A stretch of 64,000 bases of DNA from Spongiivirga sp046524175. Its GTDB lineage: Bacteria > Bacteroidota > Bacteroidia > Flavobacteriales > Flavobacteriaceae. The DNA is taken from positions 248,001 through 312,000 of the forward strand of contig NZ_JBEFZF010000004.1 of NCBI RefSeq assembly GCF_046524175.1, written 5' to 3'. Under the pieces are notes generated by a model. It saw only the letters and a program-made list of their open reading frames with translations. It searched no databases and was not told the DNA's origin. Positions 17,336 through 24,659 of this stretch are shown piece after piece (position 1 is the first letter of the stretch; the number at the start of each line of letters is the position of its first letter). The translations under genes were made by a program, and so were the position numbers.

Positions 17336-18022
17336 TCATCTCTTTTTCAGTAATTCAATGAACCGAGTAACACCGGTAGTCGCTTTATCTTCTATTATCG
17401 TAAGGTTTGCGAACTGATTACTATTGACGTTTGGTTTCGGGTCGATAAAAAAAATCGGTGTTTCATGACTAACAAAATTTACCAGGCTAGCAGCAGGATA
17501 TACTTGCATTGAGGTACCGATAATAACCAAAACATCAGCTTTTTGAGTGATGTTTATAGCAGTATCCAACATAGGCACCATTTCACCAAACCAAACAATA
17601 TGAGGACGAAGTTGATGATTATGTTCACACAGGTCCCCTAAATTCAGATCTTTATCCCAGTCCATCACCAATTGTTCATCAAATGTGCTACGTACTTTAC
17701 GAAGTTCACCGTGCAGATGAGTCACTTTAGTGCTCCCGGCACGTTCATGTAAATCGTCCACATTTTGAGTGACAATTGAAACGTCATAGTCAACCTCTAA
17801 CTCAGCTAACTGTATATGAGCATTATTAGGCTTTACTTGAAATAATTGCCTGCGTCGCTGATTGTAAAAGTCTAAAACCAGTTCAGGATTTCTTTTAAAC
17901 CCTTGAGGAGAAGCTACCTCCATAACGTCATGGCCTTCCCAAAGCCCATCAGCATCACGAAATGTGCTAATTCCACTTTCAGCACTAACACCTGCTCCTG
18001 TAAGTACTACTATTTTTTTCAT
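17336..18022 (-). CDS. Sir2-family NAD-dependent protein deacylase (SIRT5-like class)
   Basis: The core begins MKKIVVLTGAGVSAESGI, so I use the ATG at 18020-18022; the frame is open for 31 more codons upstream but these are not family-like. The NAD-binding GAGVSAESGIPTFR-type motif (here GISTFRD), the TQNVDDLHERAG loop and the catalytic HLHGE histidine are present. A Y-x-x-R pair (FYNQRR) marks the class III deacylases that remove succinyl or malonyl groups. The zinc-ribbon cysteines are missing: between HLHGE and RPHIVWFGE only one Cys occurs. It would remove acyl groups from lysines using NAD. Confidence 0.92.
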   Translation of the reverse strand: MKKIVVLTGAGVSAESGISTFRDADGLWEGHDVMEVASPQGFKRNPELVLDFYNQRRRQLFQVKPNNAHIQLAELEVDYDVSIVTQNVDDLHERAGSTKVTHLHGELRKVRSTFDEQLVMDWDKDLNLGDLCEHNHQLRPHIVWFGEMVPMLDTAINITQKADVLVIIGTSMQVYPAASLVNFVSHETPIFFIDPKPNVNSNQFANLTIIEDKATTGVTRFIELLKKR

Positions 18023-18147
18023 CATTTTGGTTTTGTGTGTAAAAGATACAGTTTCCAGTACTTTTTTGATCATTTTTTGTGAGAATATGTTTGAAAAGCT
18101 CTTTGCAGTATACACTAATACACTTTAGTTATTTTACCGTATTATAC

Positions 18148-18155
18148 TACCTTCG
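18148..18155 (+). promoter_or_regulatory. Candidate -7 promoter box for the TrmH-type gene
   Basis: TACCTTCG is a near match to TAnnTTTG (one difference) and lies 20 bases before the ATG at 18176. It lies on the divergent side of the sirtuin gene. Confidence 0.3.
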
Positions 18156-18175
18156 TTTTAAAATGTATTTTCCTG

Positions 18176-18841
18176 ATGGCTATTGATGAAAATCTATTAC
18201 ACTACCTCGAAGGTTTTTTAACCGAAAGACGCAGGGATTTGTTCACTAAAGTGTTAGCAAACAGAACAAGACATTTTACCATTGCAGTTGAAGATGTGTA
18301 TCAACTGCATAATACTAGTGCTGTTTTAAGGAGCTGTGATGTATTTGGTATTCAGGATTGTCATGTAATTGAGGAAGTCAACAGCCGTAAAATGGATAGG
18401 GAAATTGCGATGGGCGCTCAAAAATGGGTGAGTGTAAAGCGATATAATCACGTATCAAATTGTATTACGCATCTTAAAAAAGAGGGTTATCAAATAATAG
18501 CTACCTCGCCTCATGAGAAATCTACCACACTTACAGATTTTGATATAGGAAAAAAATCAGCCTTCTTTTTTGGAAGGGAAACCGAAGGACTTTCTGATGA
18601 GGTTTTAAATAAAGCTGATGGCTTCTTGCATATTCCGATGGTGGGTTTTACAGAGAGCTTGAATATATCGGTTTCTGCGGCAATAACATTGCAGCATGTG
18701 ACAGAACGATTACGAAAAAGCGAAGTAAAATGGCAATTTTCCGAAGAAGAAATGTTAGAACAGCGAATGCAGTGGGTTCAAAAATCGATTAAAAGCATTG
18801 ATCAGATCTTGGAGCAGTATCAAGGAGATAAAAAGAGCTGA
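18176..18841 (+). CDS. trmH: TrmH-family tRNA/rRNA 2'-O-methyltransferase
   Basis: A SPOUT-fold methyltransferase of 221 residues. Motif 1 is the N-terminal NTSAVLRSCDVFGI with the catalytic arginine; motif 2 is FFFGRETEGLS; motif 3 is the knot segment IPMVGFTESLNISVSAAI, where the Asn of SLN binds substrate. The N- and C-terminal helical extensions (RRRDLFTKVLANRT; EEMLEQRMQWVQKS) match TrmH, which makes Gm18 in tRNA, rather than the larger rRNA enzymes. It is divergent from the sirtuin and appears monocistronic. The exact target nucleotide is inferred from the TrmH-like extensions. Confidence 0.9.
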   Translation: MAIDENLLHYLEGFLTERRRDLFTKVLANRTRHFTIAVEDVYQLHNTSAVLRSCDVFGIQDCHVIEEVNSRKMDREIAMGAQKWVSVKRYNHVSNCITHLKKEGYQIIATSPHEKSTTLTDFDIGKKSAFFFGRETEGLSDEVLNKADGFLHIPMVGFTESLNISVSAAITLQHVTERLRKSEVKWQFSEEEMLEQRMQWVQKSIKSIDQILEQYQGDKKS

Positions 18842-18990
18842 ATACTTGTAAAATTGATTTCGGTTTGAAAATGTCATTTGAATAGCTATTTCAAAACACC
18901 AATAATTTCTTTAAAATGATGTTAATTATTAATTCGTTCTGTAATTAGTTGCTCAGTAAGTAGACCTATTCATGAAAATTAATTACAATC

Positions 18991-19626
18991 ATGACACTTA
19001 CAGAACAACTTAAAGAGTACGCCTGCAATAGTTCGAAAAGACACCCGGGAGCAGCTCAAGACATTATGAAAAAGGCCATTGAAGAACTTGAAAATACTGA
19101 TATCCTAGCAAATGCTGCTAAAACAGGAGGTATTTTCCCTGGCTTTATTCTTACAAATGCAAAAGGAGAACAAGTTAGCCTTGATGATCTTTTGAAAAAA
19201 GGAAAAGTAGTACTTACATTTTATAGAGGTGGTTGGTGCCCGTATTGTAATATCGCGTTGAGGTCATTACAAAACGCATTACCGGAAATAAAGGCAAAAG
19301 GTGCAACACTTGTAGCAATCACTCCAGAAACACCCGACAACACATTAACTGTAGAAGAGAAAAACGCACTGGATTTTGAAGTGTTAACTAGTAAAAACAA
19401 CGAGTTGGCGCATTCTCTAGGTTTGGTATATAAATTACCAGCTGATCTTGTGACGTTATATAAAACGTTTGGTATCGATCTAATAGAAAGTCAAGGAAAT
19501 GAGGCGAATGAATTGCCCATTGCTGCCACCTATATTATTGAACAAGACAAAACAATCAGTTATCATTTTCTAGCAGAAGATTACAAGTTGAGAGCAGACC
19601 CTTTAGATATTATTAAGGCACTCTAA
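18991..19626 (+). CDS. Peroxiredoxin-like (AhpC/TSA) protein with CxxC
   Basis: The thioredoxin fold covers about residues 45-205, with an N-terminal helical extension. The redox motif is GGWCPYCNIAL, a CxxC as in the peroxiredoxin-like group that resembles thioredoxins more than classical AhpC. The cis-proline region appears as LPIAATYIIEQD. It probably reduces a peroxide or thiol substrate in the cytoplasm, as there is no signal peptide. It is single, with a strong terminator 24 bases after the stop. The reductant partner is not evident nearby. Confidence 0.88.
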   Translation: MTLTEQLKEYACNSSKRHPGAAQDIMKKAIEELENTDILANAAKTGGIFPGFILTNAKGEQVSLDDLLKKGKVVLTFYRGGWCPYCNIALRSLQNALPEIKAKGATLVAITPETPDNTLTVEEKNALDFEVLTSKNNELAHSLGLVYKLPADLVTLYKTFGIDLIESQGNEANELPIAATYIIEQDKTISYHFLAEDYKLRADPLDIIKAL

Positions 19627-19649
19627 TTATGAAAATGGTAGTAGTAAGT

Positions 19650-19686
19650 AAAGGAGTTTTTCATTTCGAAAAACTCCTTTTTTATT
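19650..19686 (+). terminator. Intrinsic terminator after the peroxiredoxin-like gene
   Basis: A perfect 12-base stem, AAAGGAGTTTTT / AAAAACTCCTTT, with a 7-base loop and a following T run (TTTTTATT). Confidence 0.85.
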
Positions 19687-19738
19687 AATAATTGCATTTT
19701 GTTTAACTTTATATTACTAATCAATACCCTAACCAATT

Positions 19739-20266
19739 ATGATGACTGCACTTTATATAGTAGGAGGCTTAGTAATACTCATACTATTATTAATGATCAT
19801 TGCTCCAAAAAAATATGACGTTTCTAGAAGTATAACCATTAATAAACCAAAAAACGAGGTCTTTGGTTATGTTCGTTCACTAGAAAAAATGGCCAACTGG
19901 TCACCATGGGAGGAAAAAGACCCGAACATGGAAAAAAAGTTTACCGGAACCGACGGAGAAGTAGGCGCTGTTTCTTATTGGAACGGGAATAAAGATGTGG
20001 GTGAGGGCGAACAGGAAATCACTAAAATTGTAAAGGACGAAAGAATCGAGTCTTCGCTTCGTTTTTTTAAACCTTTTAAATCAGAATCTGATTGTTACTT
20101 TAATTTTGAAGGAGATCTACGTACTACTAAATTAACATGGGGTTTCAGTGGTAAGCATAAGCCAGTAGCCAGTATTTTTATGATGTTTATGGGCAGTATG
20201 GACAAGGCAGTTGGTGGAGACTTTGAAAAAGGTTTAGCAAAGTTGAAGTCGATTATAGAAGCGTAG
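19739..20266 (+). CDS. SRPBCC (polyketide cyclase-like) protein with N-terminal membrane helix
   Basis: One membrane helix (about 3-22) anchors a START/Bet v1-like domain. The domain starts KKYDVSRSITINKPKNEVF and contains the WSPWEEKDPNMEKKFTG motif and later YFNFEGDLRTTKLTWGFSG, all typical of the SRPBCC group annotated as polyketide cyclase. These proteins have a deep hydrophobic pocket and bind lipids or other small ligands; enzymatic activity is usually unproven. It sits alone, between a terminator and the vWA gene. The start ATGATG at 19739 permits either Met. Confidence 0.85.
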   Translation: MMTALYIVGGLVILILLLMIIAPKKYDVSRSITINKPKNEVFGYVRSLEKMANWSPWEEKDPNMEKKFTGTDGEVGAVSYWNGNKDVGEGEQEITKIVKDERIESSLRFFKPFKSESDCYFNFEGDLRTTKLTWGFSGKHKPVASIFMMFMGSMDKAVGGDFEKGLAKLKSIIEA

Positions 20267-20389
20267 AGGCTTATATTTTCACGATTTAATTTTGGGCAAT
20301 ATTGATATGTAAAACTCTTAGGGTTTCACAATACTTTAGGAGATTATAGACAGTAAGCTTCCTTAAAAAAGTAGTATTTTTATACTGCT

Positions 20390-21517
20390 ATGAATAAAAA
20401 ACTTCACAGAAAAGGATTTCGATTTCAGTCATACAAAGCACCAGATCAATCTCCTTTTGATAAACTGCTGGAAATTTTCAATGAACTCATCACTCATACT
20501 TCAGGTGATCTTGACGAAGCTTTAGATTGGTTAAGGGAATTAGATAAAGAATATAACCTTACCAACGAAGATTACACTATCGATGATTTTATTGAAGAGT
20601 TAAAAGAAAAAGGCTACATACGAGAAGAAATAAAACCAGATGGTTCAGGAGGGATGGCTATCACTGCTAAGACCGAAAGAGCAATTAGAAAGCAAGCTTT
20701 AGATAAGATCTTCGGAAAGCTCAAAAAAAGTGGTTCTGGTAATCATCGCACTGCACACTCAGGTCGTGGTGATGAGCATACAGGAGACTATCGAGAATAC
20801 CGCTATGGCGATGCTATCGAACGTATTTCGATGACCGAAAGCTTGCGAAATGCACAGATAAATAATGGAGCTGATGAATTTCGACTAACAGAAGATGACT
20901 TGGTTATTGAAGACACTCATTTTAAGGCACAAATGAGTACGGTTCTCATGATCGATATCAGTCACAGCATGATCTTGTATGGTGAAGATCGAATCACTCC
21001 CGCAAAAAAAGTGGCTATGGCGCTGGCTGAATTAATTACCACTAGATATCCAAAAGATACACTTGATATTTTGGTTTTTGGTAATGATGCATGGCCCATC
21101 AAAATTAAAGATCTGCCATATTTGCAGGTTGGTCCTTACCATACCAATACGGTGGCTGGCTTACAATTAGGGATGGATATGCTGAGGCGTAAGCGCAATA
21201 CAAATAAGCAGATTTTTATGATTACTGATGGTAAGCCTAGTTGCATTCGCATGCCCGACGGCACCTATTATAAAAATAGTGTAGGACTGGACAAATTTGT
21301 AGTCGATAAATGTTATAATATGGCAGCGCAAGCCAGAAAATTGCATATTCCTATTACTACATTCATGATCGCCCAAGACCCTTATTTAATGCAGTTTGTT
21401 CAAGAATTTACACGTGCTAATCAGGGTAAAGCATTTTATACTGGACTTCGTGGGCTGGGCGAAATGATTTTTGAGGATTATGAGACCAACAGAAAGAAAA
21501 GAGTTAGAGGCGCCTAG
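20390..21517 (+). CDS. vWA-domain protein, partner of the adjacent AAA+ ATPase
   Basis: The first 170 residues are helical and charged; a von Willebrand A domain follows (about 180-350). The metal-binding MIDAS site is intact: DISHS after the first strand (TVLMIDISHSM), a Thr/Gly-rich loop before GLQLGMDML, and MITDGKP with its Asp. The fold and gene order recall the D subunit of magnesium chelatases and CbbQ/CbbO or MoxR-vWA pairs, where the vWA protein links an ATPase to its target. It is followed after 24 bases by the ATPase, so the two form an operon. The target is unknown. Confidence 0.88.
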   Translation: MNKKLHRKGFRFQSYKAPDQSPFDKLLEIFNELITHTSGDLDEALDWLRELDKEYNLTNEDYTIDDFIEELKEKGYIREEIKPDGSGGMAITAKTERAIRKQALDKIFGKLKKSGSGNHRTAHSGRGDEHTGDYREYRYGDAIERISMTESLRNAQINNGADEFRLTEDDLVIEDTHFKAQMSTVLMIDISHSMILYGEDRITPAKKVAMALAELITTRYPKDTLDILVFGNDAWPIKIKDLPYLQVGPYHTNTVAGLQLGMDMLRRKRNTNKQIFMITDGKPSCIRMPDGTYYKNSVGLDKFVVDKCYNMAAQARKLHIPITTFMIAQDPYLMQFVQEFTRANQGKAFYTGLRGLGEMIFEDYETNRKKRVRGA

Positions 21518-21541
21518 TCGCCAAATTATTATTGAAAAAGA

Positions 21542-23005
21542 ATGAATACAAAAGATATACAAACACTAGGTCAGTTAAAAGCAGCCGGATATCAATCAAA
21601 AAGTATTAAAGAAGAGTTACGCGCTAATTTAGTCGAAAAAATAAAAGCTGGTGAAACGGCATTTATTGGAGTCCATGGATATGAAAATAGCGTGATCCCA
21701 GAATTAGAAAGGGCGATTTTATCTAAACACAATATCAATCTTTTAGGTTTAAGAGGGCAAGCAAAAACCAGACTCGCTCGATTAATGACAGGCTTATTGG
21801 ATGAGTTTATTCCATTTGTAGAGGGGTCAGAAATTAATGACGATCCTTTTAATCCTATTTCAAGATATGCTAATAATCTTATTCGCGAAAAAGGAGATGA
21901 TACACCAATCTCATGGTTGCATCGTGATGATCGATTTTTTGAAAAACTAGCCACTCCCGACGTGACTGTAGCCGATTTAATTGGGGATGTAGACCCTATT
22001 AAGGCAGCAAATCTTAAATTGTCTTATGCGGATGATCGTGTTATTCATTTCGGGATGATTCCCAGAGCAAACCGTTGCATTTTTGTAATAAATGAGTTAC
22101 CCGATCTGCAAGCACGAATTCAGGTTGCTCTTTTTAATATTTTACAAGAAGGTGATATTCAAATTCGAGGCTTCAAATTGCGAATGTCTCTAGATATGCA
22201 GTTTGTTTTTACCGCTAATCCTGAAGATTATACTAATCGAGGAAGTATAGTTACACCTTTAAAAGATAGAATAGGATCGCAAATACTAACGCATTATCCT
22301 GAAGATGTTGCAACAGCGAAGGTTATTACGGAACAAGAGGCTAAAGTGAATTTAGATCAAAATGATACTATCTATGTTCCTGAGCTTGCTAAAGATTTAC
22401 TGGAGCAAATTAGTTTTGAAGCACGCGAAAGCGAATATATTGATGCGAAAAGTGGTGTGAGTGCTAGACTTAGCATCACTGCCTACGAAAACCTATTAAG
22501 CGCAGCGGAGAGAAGACTATTGATTTCGGGAGATTCGAAAACAGCAATCCGTTTGGGAGACTTTGTTGGAGTGATACCGTCGATAACCGGAAAGGTAGAG
22601 CTGGTTTATGAAGGGGAACAAGAAGGCGCAGCTGGTGTTGCTATGAGTTTAATTGAAGCATCAGTCAAAACATTATTCGTAAATCTCTTTCCAGAGATTA
22701 AAAAGCTAGAACGTCAAGATATTGAAAGTCCATATCAATCTATAATCGACTGGTTTTTTGAAGAAAACGGTTTCGAATTACTTGATGATTTTGATGACGA
22801 AGAATATAAAGGACAACTTGATGCAATAAAACCTTTAGACACACTGATCAAGAAATATCAACCTGAAGTGAAAACAGAAGATGCTTATTTTTTGAAAGAG
22901 TTTGTGCTTTGGGCGCTTGTCTCTTATGATAAATTAAGCAAATTCCGATTTACACAAGGAATTCAGTTTAAAGATATTTATGGCAGTTATATTAGTGGAC
23001 TTTAA
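21542..23005 (+). CDS. AAA+ ATPase of the magnesium-chelatase/MoxR-like group with variant Walker B
   Basis: The 487-residue ATPase has Walker A GLRGQAKTR (about 76-84), a Walker-B-like strand IFVINELPDL (about 187-196) in which the usual Asp is replaced by Asn, sensor 1 FTANPEDY, and an arginine-finger-like PLKDRIGSQ. The helical insert before the second half follows the ChlI-like pattern. The remaining Glu of the NE pair could still activate water. I believe relatives in Bacteroidota also have NE here, so the change may be a subfamily trait, not loss of function. It is the second gene of the vWA operon. No pigment or metal-chelatase genes are near. Confidence 0.88.
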   Translation: MNTKDIQTLGQLKAAGYQSKSIKEELRANLVEKIKAGETAFIGVHGYENSVIPELERAILSKHNINLLGLRGQAKTRLARLMTGLLDEFIPFVEGSEINDDPFNPISRYANNLIREKGDDTPISWLHRDDRFFEKLATPDVTVADLIGDVDPIKAANLKLSYADDRVIHFGMIPRANRCIFVINELPDLQARIQVALFNILQEGDIQIRGFKLRMSLDMQFVFTANPEDYTNRGSIVTPLKDRIGSQILTHYPEDVATAKVITEQEAKVNLDQNDTIYVPELAKDLLEQISFEARESEYIDAKSGVSARLSITAYENLLSAAERRLLISGDSKTAIRLGDFVGVIPSITGKVELVYEGEQEGAAGVAMSLIEASVKTLFVNLFPEIKKLERQDIESPYQSIIDWFFEENGFELLDDFDDEEYKGQLDAIKPLDTLIKKYQPEVKTEDAYFLKEFVLWALVSYDKLSKFRFTQGIQFKDIYGSYISGL

Positions 23006-23027
23006 AACTATTATTTAATCTTAAGGA

Positions 23028-23082
23028 AAAGATGCCGGTTCGAGTGAATTTCTCTAAGAATTTAGTATCGAGAACCATCTTT
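23028..23082. repeat. Palindromic intergenic element of flavobacterial type
   Basis: The sequence has nested complementary blocks: AAGAT (23029-23033) with ATCTT (23077-23081), and GGTTC (23037-23041) with GAACC (23072-23076). The core text GGTTCGAGTGAATTT...GTATCGAGAACC is one I recall seeing often between flavobacterial genes. It follows the AAA+ gene by 23 bases and could also act as a transcription end. The stretch from 23083 to 23192 shows nothing further. Confidence 0.5.
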
Positions 23083-23192
23083 CTATTTTAAAATTGCATT
23101 TCTAGACTTGATTAGGGATGCAGTTTTAGGTCTAAACACTTGGATTTACAATCTTAACTAAAGCTTGAATTCAAAATTCATTTAAAACGCTG

Positions 23193-23561
23193 TTAATTAC
23201 TCACTAGGTAGAGTATATACTTAGTATTTCCTTTTTTATCTGTGATTTTTCGCCAGTTTTTAATATCCATAGGATCCTTCAAGTTATTACCATTGTTATT
23301 TGCAATCTTATAATTAAAAAGATTTGAAATGGGTATATCTTGATCAAAAGGTGCAACACCTAATTCAATAATATCACCTGGTTTTGCCAAAAAAGGTTTA
23401 GACAATACTTCCGGTCCTGCGAAGTTGGTTGACGAAATTACCGATGATTGCAGTTCTACAGGTTCATTACTATTATTAGCTATCCAAAATGAAGCGGCAT
23501 TTTTTGTTGCGCAAGAACAAGATAAAACTGCAAAGAGAATGATGAGTAGCTGTTTTTCCAT
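23193..23561 (-). CDS. Small lipoprotein of unknown function
   Basis: The 122-residue protein begins with a lipoprotein signal (LLIILFAVLSCSC). The mature part looks like an all-beta domain: SFWIANNSNEPVELQSS, FLAKPGDIIELGVAPFD, and a final NTKYILYLVSN strand. The first part resembles immunoglobulin-like folds that hold an N-S-N-E-P turn, but I do not recognise a named family. It is isolated, with more than 180 bases free on each side. Codon use looks normal for the window. Confidence 0.6.
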   Translation of the reverse strand: MEKQLLIILFAVLSCSCATKNAASFWIANNSNEPVELQSSVISSTNFAGPEVLSKPFLAKPGDIIELGVAPFDQDIPISNLFNYKIANNNGNNLKDPMDIKNWRKITDKKGNTKYILYLVSN

Positions 23562-23830
23562 AAGGGTAGATTAAATTATGTAATTGTTTTAAGTACATAG
23601 TTTGTTAGTTTTGGGGAATGAACTTAATACAAAAATAGTAATTTAATCGTAAAAAAATGCTTTTTATCGGTATTTTGATAAAAAAATGTTAATTACCACC
23701 ACAGAATAGTCAATCTAGTGCCACTCCATCTTTGTTTAATAGTGGTAGTTACAATTAATAGTGGAAAACGGATACAAAATTTTAACCCCAATGACTTTCA
23801 TAAGAGGCTATTTTCCGTAAAAGAGGATGT
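23562..23830. other. Intergenic stretch with no recognised feature
   Basis: This AT-rich gap upstream of the small lipoprotein gene contains no ORF of note, no clear hairpin-plus-T-run and no recognised repeat. A possible inverted match (TAATTACCACCA against TGGTAGTTACAATTA) is imperfect. Confidence 0.3.
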
Positions 23831-24037
23831 TTAATCGTTATGTATTTGAATGATTTCTAGGGTGTCAGGCTCTATGTAGTTAATCGCCTTAGCTTCTAAT
23901 ATACCTACACTGTCAATTACATTTCTATTATTATTTATTGCAGTTGTACTTTTGGTAGGATTAAACATGAAGTATAATGCCAATAGCGATAGTATTAGGC
24001 CTATGCCTAGTATTCTGAATAAGTGACTCTTTCCCAT
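23831..24037 (-). CDS. Small single-pass membrane protein (68 residues)
   Basis: The product starts MGKSHLFRI, has one hydrophobic helix (about 9-25; LGIGLILSLLALYFMF) and the ending NPTKS, then a 40-residue polar tail rich in Asp, Glu and Ile. The first 30 residues match the plan of a 29-residue ORF just upstream on the same strand (24118-24207): a basic start, helix, then YFxxNP. No family is recognised. It may be a small regulatory or assembly subunit of a membrane complex; this is speculation. Confidence 0.5.
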   Translation of the reverse strand: MGKSHLFRILGIGLILSLLALYFMFNPTKSTTAINNNRNVIDSVGILEAKAINYIEPDTLEIIQIHND

Positions 24038-24117
24038 AAAGCGCTTGCTTAATAGGATTTGGTTGGATATGGGGGAGGAGAAATTGGTCGGGTACGCTAA
24101 GTATTTTACCTACATGG

Positions 24118-24207
24118 TTAACCTAGCGGGTTCAAAACAAAATAAGTTACTAGTAATACCAACACAATAGCAATACTGGTAGCTCTATAAAAATACTTCT
24201 TGTCCAT
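24118..24207 (-). CDS. Very small membrane protein (29 residues)
   Basis: This reading frame encodes MDKKYFYRATSI, a hydrophobic helix (AIVLVLLVTYFVL) and the short ending NPLG. It begins at the ATG 24205-24207 and stops at TAA 24118-24120. The plan is the same as the first 30 residues of the gene 80 bases downstream: M-x-K-x-x-x-(F/Y)-R, a helix, and YFxxNP. That resemblance, more than the length, is why I call it a gene. No known family is recognised. Confidence 0.45.
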   Translation of the reverse strand: MDKKYFYRATSIAIVLVLLVTYFVLNPLG

Positions 24208-24659
24208 AATTCTTAGTTTTTGCGTTATGTAGATCAAACAATTTGCTATTTGAAAACCCTACCTCTTTTTTTGATAAATAGATGAAATACTTTTTTATTC
24301 GATTAACCGGATTTATCAACACTAATATGCTATGTATTCTTTGTTTCGGAATGCGGTTTTACTTAATAGGTTAATTTGATTGTTTAGGTAATAATTATTC
24401 ATCCTAAAGAATAGATTAGTTTAATAAATTCAGAATATGCCACGGAAAATCAATGTATTATTCGGTTGTAATCATAACCAAGACTAGCAAAATGAAAAAT
24501 TCGATGTATTCAAAGTAGCAGTAATTATTTTGGGAGCCGTATTTCATGTTTACATATTCCAAACTGCTGATCATTGGTGTTTTCAATTTTCCAATCATAA
24601 TTCTTGTACTTTATCTACAAGAACCGGTAAAGTTTTTAAGTGAATAAAACCAGCTGGTA
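24208..24659. other. Gene-poor AT-rich stretch
   Basis: No convincing gene here. A plus-strand ORF at 24546-24647 encodes 33 hydrophobic residues (MFTYSKLLIIGVF...; one helix and a charged end), but the overlapping frame also codes for a plausible peptide without a start, so I leave it open. No terminator or repeat is clear. Confidence 0.3.

Noticed and set aside
23030..23060. T-loop-like GGTTCGAGT, suggesting a tRNA
   Set aside because: No acceptor, D or anticodon arms fit around it; the sequence is better explained by the palindromic element.
23562..23830. Imperfect inverted match TAATTACCACCA / TGGTAGTTACAATTA
   Set aside because: Mismatched and widely spaced, with no T run and no second copy seen.
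24498..24650. Second hydrophobic frame (NEKFDVFKVAV...) overlapping the 33-residue ORF
   Set aside because: The frame opens after a TAG with no ATG, GTG or well-placed TTG; more likely chance.
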